From the NCBI GenBank assembly GCA_963841045.1, contig CAWJBD010000001.1:62001-126000 (forward strand): a DNA stretch of 64,000 bases, read 5' to 3'. Position 1 is the first letter of the stretch, and the number at the start of each line of letters is the position of its first letter. The translations under genes were made by a program, and so were the position numbers. This document shows positions 12,677 to 22,501 of this stretch, piece by piece. The notes under the pieces are model-generated. The model searched no databases. It saw only the letters and a list, made by a program, of their open reading frames with translations, and was not told the origin of the DNA. This DNA comes from Aalborgiella sp963841045 (lineage in GTDB: Bacteria > Pseudomonadota > Gammaproteobacteria > Burkholderiales > Burkholderiaceae_C).

Positions 12677-12855
12677 CGCTAAACTGGCATTGGCGAAACT
12701 CGAAACACTTATCTACTTGGTTAAGTACAGCAAATCATTGCCATACATAAATAAGAATGCATATCTAGAATATTCTATGTGGTTAGCTCACTTACACTGG
12801 ATTGCTGAAGCTTTTTAACAACACAAACAAAAATTTAATGAATAAATGTTCGTAC

Positions 12856-12882
12856 TTGTAATATTTTTTACATTTGTATAAT
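12856..12882 (+). promoter_or_regulatory. Possible sigma-70 promoter for bcr
   Basis: TATAAT at 12,877-12,882 is preceded by TTGTAA at 12,856-12,861. The spacer of 15 bp is short. The site lies 72 bp before the bcr start, in the 277-bp AT-rich gap between the divergent adhesin and bcr genes. Nothing else is recognisable in that gap. Confidence 0.35.
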
Positions 12883-12953
12883 AGTTACCAAAACTTCTGT
12901 GTTAATTCTTAAGTATTCATATATAAGTTTTAACATCTGGTAGGCTTAGAGCC

Positions 12954-14165
12954 ATGCAAATTCAACCATCTATGCCCGCCTCTACCGTCGTTTTTTTACT
13001 CGCGCTGATGATGGGCATACAGCCCGTGACCACGGATTTATATTTACCCGCCTTGCCTGCGCTTGCTAACAACCTAAATGCGACTATGGCGCAGGCGCAG
13101 TACACACTTTCTGCTCTGTTGCTGGCGTTTGGTGCATCGCAGTTGGTTTGGGGGCCGTTATCGGACCGGTTTGGGCGTAAACCGATTTTGATTACAGGTT
13201 TGGCCGCGTATGTGCTGGCCTCAATCGGCAGCGCGTTTGCTGACACGATTGATTTGCTGATTTACTGGCGCATATTGCAAGGCTTGGCCATGGGCGCTGT
13301 GGTCATGTGTGGCAGGGCTTTGGTGCGCGACTTGTATGCACCCATTGACGGAGCCAAGGTGATGTCCAAGGGCTTGAGTGGGCTGGGTGTGATTGCTTGC
13401 TTGAGCGCACCTGTGGGTGGTTTGCTGGTGAGTTATTGGAACGCAACAGCGACCTTGATGGCTTTGGCTGTGTTTGGTGCACTGACGCTGTGGATGGTGC
13501 TCAGCCGTTTTGAGGAAAGTTTGGTCGCAAAAAACCCCAAAGCTTTGCAAGCCGGCACTTTGGTCAGCACTTGGTGGATGATTGTTAAAAACCCAGTTTT
13601 CTTAACTTACAACGCTTTATCGTTTGCGTCATACGGTGTGTTGTTTACATTTTTGGCATCGTCATCGTTTGTGTTCATCAAAGGCTTTGGCTTATCAGCG
13701 GCTGGCTATGGTTTGGTGATGTTTGGCATGTCTTTGCATTACATTGTGGGCACGTTTTTATGCCGGCGTTTTTTGGCGCGTTGGGGCATGCGCCGCACTT
13801 TGGCAATAGCAGGCGGCATATCGCTGTCGGGTGGCTTGCTGATGGGTGCATTATTTTGGTTGGGTGTCCACAGCGCTTGGGCGATTGCTTTGCCTTTCTT
13901 TTGCATGGCGATAGGGCATGGCATCCACCAGCCATGCGGGCAAACAGGAGCGGTCGGGCCATTTCCACAGGCAGCAGGCGCTGCATCAGCGCTTAACGGT
14001 TTTTTGATGATGGTGGTTGCCTTCTGCACTGGTGCCTGGCTAAGCACCTACCCCAGCTTGCACAGCCGTGGCGACGCTCTGCCATTGGTTTTAGGTGTCA
14101 TGTTTTGGACGGTGTGCGTGGCCTTGATTGCGTGGACGGCTGCACAAAAATTTGGCAAGCAGTGA
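12954..14165 (+). CDS. Bcr/CflA-family multidrug efflux MFS transporter
   Basis: A 403-residue inner-membrane major facilitator protein with about 12 hydrophobic segments. The Bcr/CflA signature TTDLYLPALPAL lies at residues 26-37, and the loop 2-3 motif DRFGRKP at 71-77 is that of drug:H+ antiporters. Length is usual for the family. The family exports drugs such as bicyclomycin or small metabolites by proton antiport; the substrate here is not predictable. The start ATG at 12,954 gives a normal N-terminus. miaA follows 25 bases after the stop, so the two may share a transcript. Confidence 0.88.
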   Translation: MQIQPSMPASTVVFLLALMMGIQPVTTDLYLPALPALANNLNATMAQAQYTLSALLLAFGASQLVWGPLSDRFGRKPILITGLAAYVLASIGSAFADTIDLLIYWRILQGLAMGAVVMCGRALVRDLYAPIDGAKVMSKGLSGLGVIACLSAPVGGLLVSYWNATATLMALAVFGALTLWMVLSRFEESLVAKNPKALQAGTLVSTWWMIVKNPVFLTYNALSFASYGVLFTFLASSSFVFIKGFGLSAAGYGLVMFGMSLHYIVGTFLCRRFLARWGMRRTLAIAGGISLSGGLLMGALFWLGVHSAWAIALPFFCMAIGHGIHQPCGQTGAVGPFPQAAGAASALNGFLMMVVAFCTGAWLSTYPSLHSRGDALPLVLGVMFWTVCVALIAWTAAQKFGKQ

Positions 14166-14190
14166 TGCGACATTGTTAGCATCTTTAGAT

Positions 14191-15266
14191 ATGGCACAAC
14201 TCTCTTCTTTGCCGCGCTACATCGCCATCGCCGGCCCGACGGCATCGGGCAAAACGGCAGCGGCACTGGCCATTGCAGAGCATCTCAAAAGCCGTATTCA
14301 GGTAGAAATTATCAGCGTGGATTCGGCTTTGGTGTACCGTGGCATGGACGTTGGCACCGCCAAACCGACCGCTGCCGAGTTGGCCGCTGTACCGCACCAC
14401 TTGATTGACATTCGCGACCCGAAAGAAGCCTATTCAGCCGCAGAATTTGTGAAAGACGCGACGCGTTTGATCAAGGAAATCACCGCACGCGGCAAACTGC
14501 CAGTGCTGGTGGGCGGCACCATGTTGTATTTCAAAGCCCTGTGGCACGGTTTAGATGACATGCCCGCTTCCAACCCTGAAATTCGTGCAGACATCGAGCG
14601 CGAAGCCGCTATTGCAGGCTGGCCAGCGATGCACGCACTGCTGGCACAGGTCGATGCCATTACAGCGGCACGATTAAAGCCCAATGACGCACAACGCATT
14701 CAGCGCGCACTAGAGGTGTACCGAATAGCTGGCAAACCGCTGTCCTCTTTTCAAACCGCTTACCGTGATACAGCGCACAAACGCTATGAATTTAATAGCA
14801 CCTCAGGCAATCAATACGCCGGCTAGAGGCCAAAAAGACCAATATTTTTCTGAGAACAACAACAATCCACTTTTCATCTCACTTGAACCGCAGGACCGTG
14901 CTTGGTTGCATGCGCGCATTGCCCAGCGCTTTGATGCCATGCTGGAGGGCGGCTTTGAGCAAGAAGTGCGTGCATTGCGCGCCAGAGCCGATTTGAGCAT
15001 TGACACCGCTTCAATGCGCTGTGTGGGTTACCGCCAAATGTGGGAAGCGCTGGATACTTTGAAAGATGGTGCGATGGATCGCCAAAACCCTGCAAGACTT
15101 GCGCGACAAAGGCATCGCCGCCACGCGCCAACTGTGCAAGCGGCAATTGACATGGTTGCGCTCTATGCCCCAACGCCAAGCGATCGCTTGCGATGCACCT
15201 GATGCACTTGCGCAAGTATTGCAAGCAGTGGATACTTGGGTGCAAACTGATGTGCAAACAGATTAA
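14191..15266 (+). pseudogene. miaA: tRNA dimethylallyltransferase MiaA, frameshifted, repeat inserted
   Basis: MiaA transfers a dimethylallyl group to A37 of tRNAs that read UNN codons. The P-loop GPTASGKTAAALA lies near residues 10-22 and the substrate segment SVDSALVYRGMDVGTAKP follows. The first frame, from ATG 14,191, ends at a TAG (14,824-14,826) inside a dispersed repeat. The second frame resumes at LEPQDRAWLHARIAQRFDAM. A further shift near 15,070-15,090 is needed to reach the conserved C-terminus GIAATRQLCKRQLTWLRS, which ends at 15,266. Two breaks are therefore required, plus about 35 extra codons from the repeat. The rest of the protein is well conserved, so sequencing error or a recent lesion are both possible. 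Confidence 0.85.
14783..14850 (+). repeat. Dispersed ~60-bp element, copy 1 (inside miaA)
   Basis: It carries the hallmarks GCTAT...ATAGCA, AGGCAATCAATACGCCGGC and AGAGGCC. The orientation is opposite, relative to the host gene, to that seen in prmB, hemD and comEC, and it introduces a TAG into the miaA frame. Confidence 0.85.
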
Positions 15267-15290
15267 CTACCCGCTGAAAGAGGTTAAACC

Positions 15291-16016
15291 ATGAAGTCAA
15301 ACGAATTGTTAAGTCTAGCCAAACTCAATAACATCGCTACAAAAAAGATAGCGTTCTTGGCATTATTCATGCCGACTACAGCCACATTTTGCCTTGCTGC
15401 GAATTTGACGGTGAATGTGGTGGACAAAGATGGCAAACCAACCCCCGATGCGGTTGTGATGATCAACACCAGTAGCGTGTCCTCACCCAAAAACCCACTG
15501 CCTAAAGCCGCCACTTTGGTGCAAGAGAATATGCAATTCTTGCCTGCTGTGACGGTTGTGCAACCGGGTGCAAAAATCACTTTCACCAATCAAGACACTT
15601 GGGACCACCATGTGCGCGGTTCAGCTGCAGGTGTGGCACAGTTTGGCCAGAACGATGAAAAGGGTTTTGCTTTTCGTTTGGGCGGCAAATCGATTTTCAG
15701 CTCTGCCAAGTCCAAGGTGTTGACCATGGACAAATCTGGCGTGGTACTGTTGGGTTGCCATATTCATGGTTCCATGACAGGGCACATTGTGGTAAGTGAT
15801 ACGCCTTGGGCTGTTAAAACCGATGCCAATGGCAATGCGGTGTTTGCCGATTTGCCAGATGGCGCAGCCACCGTCAAAGTGTGGCATGCCGCGCAATACA
15901 TCGATTTGAAACCTGTACCAACAACGCTGGGTAGCACGCCCAGCCAAATCAAAATGCAATTGACGGTGACACCACCGCCACGTCGTGCGCCAGAAAAAGC
16001 GTCTAATTACTACTGA
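15291..16016 (+). CDS. Secreted cupredoxin-like (plastocyanin / methylamine-utilisation-type) protein
   Basis: A 241-residue protein with a signal peptide of about 36 residues, followed by a cupredoxin fold. Likely type-1 copper ligands are visible: His106/His107 in TWDHHVRG, and Cys156, His157 or His159 and Met162 in LGCHIHGSMTGHI. The residue pattern and length match the family usually annotated as plastocyanin or methylamine utilisation protein. Such proteins act as periplasmic copper electron carriers or copper binders. A C-terminal region from about residue 175 (DANGNAVFADLPDG) resembles a carboxypeptidase-regulatory-like beta sandwich. No methylamine dehydrogenase genes are nearby, so the partner is unknown. 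Confidence 0.75.
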   Translation: MKSNELLSLAKLNNIATKKIAFLALFMPTTATFCLAANLTVNVVDKDGKPTPDAVVMINTSSVSSPKNPLPKAATLVQENMQFLPAVTVVQPGAKITFTNQDTWDHHVRGSAAGVAQFGQNDEKGFAFRLGGKSIFSSAKSKVLTMDKSGVVLLGCHIHGSMTGHIVVSDTPWAVKTDANGNAVFADLPDGAATVKVWHAAQYIDLKPVPTTLGSTPSQIKMQLTVTPPPRRAPEKASNYY

Positions 16017-16101
16017 TCTTTCGGATAAAACCCGTTTATCAAGGCATTGAATTCACTCAATCCCATTCAGGTTGTGAGGTGCAATGCGATAATTGCACCC
16101 C

Positions 16102-16932
16102 ATGAGCACGAATAAAAATATCACCATTAAAAGCGAACAGGACATAGCCGCCATGCGCATCGCAGGCAGGCTCACCTCTGAGGTTTTGGATTACCTTGTC
16201 CCTTTCATCAAACCCGGCATCACCACCAATGAAATCGACAAGCTCGCGCACGACTACATGGTCAATGTGCAAAACGCCATTCCCGCACCATTGAACTACA
16301 CCGCAGGTGGTGATGTGCCTTACCCCAAATCAATCTGCACATCGGTCAACCACCAAGTGTGCCACGGCATACCCAGTGACAAAGTATTGAAGAATGGCGA
16401 CATTGTGAATGTGGATGTCACCGTTATCAAAGATGGTTGGCATGGCGACAGCAGCCGCATGTTTTTGGTGGGTGAATGCTCTATCGCCGCCAAGCGTTTG
16501 TGCCAGATCACCTACGAAGCCATGTGGAAAGGCATTCAACAAGTGAAGCCTGGTGCGCGTTTGGGTGATATAGGTGCAGCGATACAAAAATTTGCCGAAG
16601 GACACAGCTACAGCGTGGTGCGCGAATTTTGCGGGCACGGTATCGGGCAAGGTTTTCATGAAGAGCCACAAGTGCTGCATTACGGCAAAGCCGGCACTGG
16701 CTTGGAGTTGCAAGTCGGCATGGTTTTCACGATTGAACCCATGATCAACGCGGGTAAAAAAGACATCAAAGAAGGCTCTGAAAAAGACGGTTGGTCCATC
16801 GTCACCAAAGACCGATCCCTCTCAGCGCAATGGGAACACACCATTGTGGTGACGCCAACTGGCTATGAAGTGTTAACCGTATCTGCCGGCACACCCGCTG
16901 TGCCTGCGTTTATTGGTATTCACTCGGTCTAA
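16102..16932 (+). CDS. map: Methionine aminopeptidase, type I
   Basis: Removes the initiator methionine from nascent proteins in the cytosol. At 276 residues it has normal length. All pita-bread metal ligands are present (counting from ATG 16,102): Asp105, Asp116, His179 (CGHGIG), Glu212 (TIEPM) and Glu245 (WEHTI), with substrate His89 in VCHGIPS. ATG 16,102 is preferred over the upstream TTG at 16,093 because it gives the usual N-terminus. A map-glnD order is common in Betaproteobacteria, which supports linkage with the following gene. Confidence 0.95.
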   Translation: MSTNKNITIKSEQDIAAMRIAGRLTSEVLDYLVPFIKPGITTNEIDKLAHDYMVNVQNAIPAPLNYTAGGDVPYPKSICTSVNHQVCHGIPSDKVLKNGDIVNVDVTVIKDGWHGDSSRMFLVGECSIAAKRLCQITYEAMWKGIQQVKPGARLGDIGAAIQKFAEGHSYSVVREFCGHGIGQGFHEEPQVLHYGKAGTGLELQVGMVFTIEPMINAGKKDIKEGSEKDGWSIVTKDRSLSAQWEHTIVVTPTGYEVLTVSAGTPAVPAFIGIHSV

Positions 16933-16975
16933 AGAACGTTACAGCAATACGTTACAGTAAATTGTTATAACAAAT

Positions 16976-17030
16976 GCTATAATATTAATAGCAAACTATG
17001 CAGCAAATACGCCGGCTAGATGCCAATTTA
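16976..17030 (+). repeat. Dispersed ~60-bp element, copy 2 (map-glnD boundary)
   Basis: GCTAT...ATAGC, then CAAATACGCCGGCTAGATGCC. The ATG at 16,998, the best candidate start for glnD, lies inside this copy. Confidence 0.8.
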
Positions 17031-19669
17031 AGCATTAACTTTCGTAGATAAGAAGCAAATCATCAGCAAACCGTTGCTGGTCAATTCCGCTTCCAGCCGT
17101 GGTGTAGCTGCCAATTTGCGCAAGCTGTCAAATCTGGCAGACGAAACACTGAAAACCTTGTGGCGCAGAGCCAATATGCCTGCAGATTTTGCCTTGCTGG
17201 CTGTGGGCGGGTTTGGTCGTGCGCAGTTGTTTCCGCATTCAGACATTGATGTGCTCTTGCTATTGCCCGATCATGCCAAACCAGAAACCGATGCGCTGCT
17301 GACACAAAAAATTGAATCGTTCATCAGCAGCTGCTGGGACAGTGGTTTGGAAATTGGTTCGTCAGTGCGCAACGTGGCCGACTGCGTGGCGCAAGCGGCA
17401 GGTGATGTGACGGTGCAAACCAGTTTATTGGAATCGCGCCTGATAGTCGGCAACAAAGGGCTTTATGCCACGTTTTTAGACGCTTTCAGAGCCGACTTAG
17501 ACCCTAAAGCTTTCTTCGTCGCCAAAACTTTAGAAATGCGGCAGCGGCATCAAAAGTTTGAAAACACACCCTACTCGCTGGAGCCCAATTGCAAAGAATC
17601 ACCCGGTGGCTTGCGCGATTTGCAAATCATATTGTGGGTGGCCAACGCAGCGAACTTGGGTAAAAACTGGGACGACTTGGCAAAAAATGGCTTGGCCACG
17701 CCGTTTGAAGTCAAGCAAATCAAAAGCAATGAAGCCACACTGAATTTGATTCGTGCCCGCTTGCACAGCTTGGCGCAAAGGCGCGAAGATCGCTTGGTAT
17801 TTGATTTGCAAACTGTGGTCGCAGAGTCGTTTAACTACATGACCCCCACGCTTGCGACTGGTTCGTCTGCTGCGCTGCCCCCCGAGGGGGCTGTTTTGCC
17901 TAGAGGCGGCTCGTCGGCAAAACCAAAAACGAATGGTGCACGCGCCAGCGAACAACTCATGCGCCGCTACTACTGGGCTGCCAAAGCGGTGACGCAATTG
18001 AACCAGATTTTGTTGCTGAACATTGAAGCGCGCTTGAATCCCAACACGCAAGATGTTCGCCCTATCAACGATTACTTTGGTGAAAAAGCAGGCATGTTGG
18101 AAGTGCTGCGCGACGATGTGTACACCCAGCACCCGCATGCCATTTTGCAAACGTTTTTGCTGTACCAAACCACGCTGGGCATCAAAGGTCTTATCCGCCC
18201 GCACCTTGCGCGCTTTGTACAACACACGCGAGGTGATGAACACCGCGTTTCGCAAAGACCCGGTGAACCGTGCCACCTTCATGGCGATATTGCAGCAGCC
18301 TGAGGGTTTAACGCACGCCATGCGGCTGATGAACCAAACATCGGTGCTGGGGCGCTATTTGTGGGTGTTTCGCAAAATTGTGGGGCAGATGCAGCATGAC
18401 CTGTTCCACGTTTACACCGTAGACCAACACATTTTGATGGTGCTGCGCAATATGCGGCGCTTTTTTATTCCGGAGCATGCGCATGAATACCCGCTGTGTT
18501 CGCAATTGGCTGCAGGTTGGGACAAGCCTTGGATTTTGTACACCGCTGCGCTGTTTCACGACATTGCCAAAGGCCGCGGTGGTGACCATTCGGCCTTGGG
18601 GCGCTTGGAAGTGCGTACCTTTTGCAAGCAGCATGGCATTGACAAAGTAGACACCAAGCTGATTGAGTTTTTGGTGGCTGAACATTTAACCATGAGCCAA
18701 ATTGCGCAAAAGCAAGACATGAGCGACCCCGATGTGGTCAACACATTTGCCAAGCGTGTGGGTAACGAACGTTATTTGACGGCTTTGTACCTGCTGACCG
18801 TGGCAGATATACGCGGCACATCACCCAAAGTATGGAATGCATGGAAAGGCCGGCTCTTTGAAGACGCCTATAAAAGCACACTCAAAGCACTGGGTGGCCG
18901 CACGCCCGATGTGGACGCCCAAGTGCAAAGCCGCAAAGACGATGCATTGGTTAATTTAGCCTTGCACGCCCAGCCTTTTGAAAGCCATAAAGTGCTGTGG
19001 GACACTTTGGATGTGAGCTACTTTATGCGGCACGATGCAGACACCATTGCGTGGCACACGCGTCAATTGTCGCGCCATGTTGGACAGAGCAAACCCGTGG
19101 TACGCGCCCGCACATCGCCCGTGGGTGAAGGCTTGCAGGTGGTGGTGTACACGCCTGACCAAACCGATTTGTTTGCGCGCATTTGCGGCTATTTTGACCA
19201 AGCCGGCTTCAGTATTTTGGATGCCAAAGTGCACACCACCAACGATGGCTGTGCGATAGATACCTTTCAAGTTGTCACTGCCAGCTTGCCAGAGCATTAC
19301 CAAGAGTTGTCCAGCATGCTGGAGTTTGATTTGGCCCACACCATTGAAGCGCAAGACGCACTGCCCACGCCATCACGTGGCCGTGTTTCACGCCGTGTTA
19401 AAAGCTTTCCAATCACACCCAGGGTTGAACTCACCCCCGACGAAAAAGCCCAGCGCTGGCTGCTCAACATCTCCGCCAGCGACCGCACAGGCTTGTTGTA
19501 CCGCATCGCATTGGTATTGGCACGCTACAAACTTGATTTACAACTCGCCAAAATCACCACATTGGGCGAACGCGTTGAAGACACCTTCCTCATCACAGGC
19601 GCATCGCTGCAGCAAAACAAAGCGCAGATTGAGATTGAGACAGCGTTATTGGAAGCGATTGCGGATTGA
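16998..19669 (+). pseudogene. glnD: [Protein-PII] uridylyltransferase GlnD, frameshifted
   Basis: GlnD uridylylates and deuridylylates PII proteins in response to glutamine. Seen in order: a nucleotidyltransferase domain with VGGFGRAQLFPHSDIDVL; an HD domain with LFHDIAKGRGGDHS; and two C-terminal ACT domains (VVVYTPDQTDLFARICGYF and ISASDRTGLLYRIALVLA). A single extra base near 18,193 splits it: removing one base restores GIKGLSARTLRALYNTREVM. At the 5' end, ATG 16,998 reads MQQIRRLDANLSINFR and needs another shift near 17,048 to join KKQIISKPLLVNSASSRG. Without it only a TTG at 17,074 remains. A GC-rich repeat is translated in frame near 17,869-17,919. Total length of about 890 codons fits the family plus the insertion. 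Confidence 0.88.
17869..17919 (+). repeat. GC-rich hairpin repeat, copy 1 (in frame within glnD)
   Basis: CCCCCCGAGGGGGC forms a self-complementary core, followed by CCTAGAGGCGGCTCGTC, which is shared exactly with the copy at 51,139-51,180. It is translated as AALPPEGAVLPRGGSSA between conserved GlnD segments (FNYMTPTLATG and RASEQLMRRYYWAAKA). I recall similar GC-rich hairpins between genes in Comamonadaceae; that is memory, not a search. Confidence 0.75.
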
Positions 19670-19693
19670 TTTTTGAATTCATTTGCGAATGAA

Positions 19694-20230
19694 TCAATCA
19701 TCCGCATCCACCAAGTCTGGAAACAGCACCTCGGTGAACCCAAACTGCGAAAAGTCGGTCATGCGCATGGGGTAGAGTTTGCCTATCAAATGGTCGCATT
19801 CGTGTTGCACAACACGCGCGTGAAAGCCATCGGCAATGCGACTGATAGGGTCGCCGTATTGATCAAAACCGGTGTATTGAATGCGTGCATGGCGCGGCAC
19901 CACACCGCGCAAACCAGGCACAGACAAGCAGCCTTCCCAACCTGACTCCATCTCACTGTCCAAAACGGTAATCACCGGGTTGATCAACACCGTGCGCGGC
20001 ACAATTGGCGCATCGGGGTAGCGTGGATTCACGGTGTCTGTACCGAAGATGACGACTTGCAAGTCCACCCCAATTTGCGGTGCTGCCAAGCCTGCGCCAT
20101 TGGCTGCGTGCATGGTGTCCAACATGTCGCTGATGAGTTGGTGCAGTTCATCGGTATCAAACTGCGTGACGGGTTGCGCCACACGCAACAGGCGCGCATC
20201 ACCCATTTTGAGAATTTCTCGCACGGTCAT
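19694..20230 (-). CDS. def: Peptide deformylase
   Basis: Removes the formyl group from the N-terminal methionine of new proteins. The 178 residues carry all three family motifs: GAGLAAPQIG at 45-54, EGCLS at 99-103 (metal ligand Cys101) and HECDH at 143-147. The start codon overlaps the ligA stop in the sequence ATGA (20,227-20,230), suggesting translational coupling, although ligA is not a usual partner. The 3' end converges on glnD with 24 bp between. It acts before the methionine aminopeptidase encoded at 16.1 kb. Confidence 0.95.
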   Translation of the reverse strand: MTVREILKMGDARLLRVAQPVTQFDTDELHQLISDMLDTMHAANGAGLAAPQIGVDLQVVIFGTDTVNPRYPDAPIVPRTVLINPVITVLDSEMESGWEGCLSVPGLRGVVPRHARIQYTGFDQYGDPISRIADGFHARVVQHECDHLIGKLYPMRMTDFSQFGFTEVLFPDLVDADD

Positions 20231-22381
20231 AGCAAACTCCCTTGAACAGGTTCTGATGTTTTGGTTTCTGTTGTATTTGCTGTTACAGATGTATTCAACA
20301 ATGCCAGCACGCCCGCTTCGTCTAAAACGGGAACACCCAATTCTTGCGCTTTGTCCAGCTTGCTTCCCGCTTCTGCACCCGCCACCACGTAATGGGTTTT
20401 TTTACTCACACTGCCTGCCACTTTGGCGCCTGCGGCTTCCAAGCGGGCTTTCAAATCTTCACGCCCTAGGTTGGGCAATGTGCCAGTGATAACAAATGTT
20501 TGTCCTGCCAATGGCAAGTTGGCCAGCTTCAACGGGTTCGCCCTCTTCCCAGGTGATGCCACACGCACGCAGTTGTTCGACCACTTCGCGGTTGTGCGCT
20601 TGGTCAAAAAAGGTTCGCAAACTTTGCGCCACCACAGGCCCCACATCGGCCACTTGGGTGAGTTGTTCGCTGCTGGCATTCATGATGTTGTCTAGCTTGC
20701 CAAAATGTTTCACCAAGGCTTTGGCAGTGGCCTCACCCACATGGCGAATACCCAAACCAAAGAGGAAACGTGGCAGTGTGGTTTGCTTTGATTTTTGTAG
20801 CGCATCAATGATGTTTTGTGCCGATTTTTCGGCCATGCGGTCAAGCTCAGCCAATGCCGTGAAACCCAGTTTGTACAAATCAGGAATGGTTTTAATCACC
20901 CCAGCATCGACCAATTGCTCTACCAATTTATCGCCCAAACCTTCTACCTCCACCGCGCGTTTTTGGGCGAAATGCAGAATCGCTTGTTTGCGCTGGGCGC
21001 TGCAAAACAAGCCGCCGGTGCAGCGGTAATCGGCTTCACCTTCTTCGCGCACTGCCGCACTGTCACAAACAGGACAGGTATGCGGCATGGTGAAAATTGG
21101 CTCGTCATGATGGCGTTTATCTAAGAGTACCGACACCACTTCAGGAATCACATCGCCGGCACGCCGCACAATCACGGTGTCGCCCACGCGCACGTCTTTG
21201 CGGCGCGCTTCATCTTCGTTGTGCAAAGTGGCATTGGTCACGGTGACGCCGCCTACAAACACGGGTGCCAGTTTGGCAACGGGAGTGAGTTTGCCAGTGC
21301 GCCCCACTTGCACCTCAATCGCCAGCACGGTTGTCAATTGTTCTTGCGCAGGGTATTTGTGCGCCACAGCCCAGCGTGGCTCACGGCTGACAAAACCAAG
21401 CTGTTGTTGCAAAGCCAAGCTGTTGACTTTGTACACCACACCATCAATATCAAATGGCAGGCTGTCGCGCAATTGCGCGATGCGCTGATGGTACGCTACC
21501 AATTCAATAGCGCCTTTGGCAGTACCGACTTGGTCTGCAACCGGGAATCCCCACTTTTTCAAGGTTTGCAACAGCTCATAGTGCGTTGCCCATAGCGCCT
21601 CATCATTCTGTGAAGCACTGATTTGCCCCACACCATAGGCATAGAAACTCAAGGGTCGTTGCGCTGCAATGGCAGGATCAAGTTGGCGCACAGCTCCGGC
21701 TGCGGCATTGCGTGGGTTCACAAAAGTTTTTTCACCTTTTTGCCCAGCGGCTATTTTGGTCCGTTGGCGTTCGTTGAGCGTTTCAAAGTCGTCGCGGCGC
21801 ATGTAGACCTCGCCTCTCACTTCTAAAATGTCTGGAACTTCGTTGCTTAGCTTTAGAGGAATTTGGCCAATGGTTCGAATGTTATGTGTCACATCCTCGC
21901 CTTGCTCGCCATCACCGCGCGTAGCTGCTTGCACCAATACGCCATGCTCGTAGCGCAAACTCATGGCCAAGCCATCAAATTTCAATTCGGTCACATACTC
22001 CACTGGCGCATCGTTGTCACTGAGTCCGAGCTCTTTGCGCATGCGCGCATCAAAAGCCTCTGCCCCACTGGCTTCGGTGTCGGTTTCGGTACGTATGCTC
22101 AGCATGGGCACCGCATGTTTAACCGTATTGAACTGCGCCAGCGGTTTCCCACCCACGCGCTGCGTAGGTGAATCGGCTCTTTTTAAATCGGGATGCGCAG
22201 CTTCAATTGCTTGCAACTCTTGAAACAGCTTGTCGTATTCAGCATCCGGCAATGTTGGCGCATCTAGCACATAGTACTGGTGCGCGTGGTGGTGCAATTG
22301 TTGATGAAGTTCATCGACACGCTTGCGCAAGTTTGCCGTTGCGTCACTTTTTCCACCCATATTCGTCGCTTGGTCATTCAT
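20227..22381 (-). pseudogene. ligA: NAD+-dependent DNA ligase LigA, BRCT domain shifted out of frame
   Basis: LigA seals nicks using NAD+. The intact main frame (22,381-20,459) contains the NAD-binding Ia region, the adenylation site ELKFDG with Lys134, the OB fold, the four-Cys zinc finger (CPVC...C...C) and HhH repeats up to GITWEEGEPV. The BRCT domain (LPLAGQTFVITGTLPNLG to the end at 20,227) is in another frame. Deleting one base near 20,530 restores EPVKLANLPLAGQ. Since the BRCT domain of bacterial LigA is not strictly needed for ligation, even the truncated frame could be functional. An assembly error is the simpler reading. Restored length of about 718 residues is typical. Confidence 0.9.
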
Positions 22382-22408
22382 AAGCTGAGATTATCTACCA
22401 TGCAATAA

Positions 22409-22470
22409 TATATGAAAAATCAGTCTGTATCCGTCGTATTAATTGCCTAGTGTGCTATCTTATTTATAGC
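22409..22470 (-). repeat. Dispersed ~60-bp element, copy 3 (ligA-zipA spacer)
   Basis: Reverse orientation: TATGAAAAATCAGTCTG, then TATCCGTCGTATTAATTGCC, then TGCTAT...ATAGC. It fills most of the 120-bp gap between zipA and ligA. Confidence 0.88.
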
Positions 22471-22501
22471 AAAATAAAATCATAAAGCTGCTGAACTGTT
22501 T

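Noticed and set aside
20227..20679. A separate BRCT-domain protein gene
   Set aside because: It continues LigA exactly where the main frame loses homology; one base removed makes a normal-length ligase.
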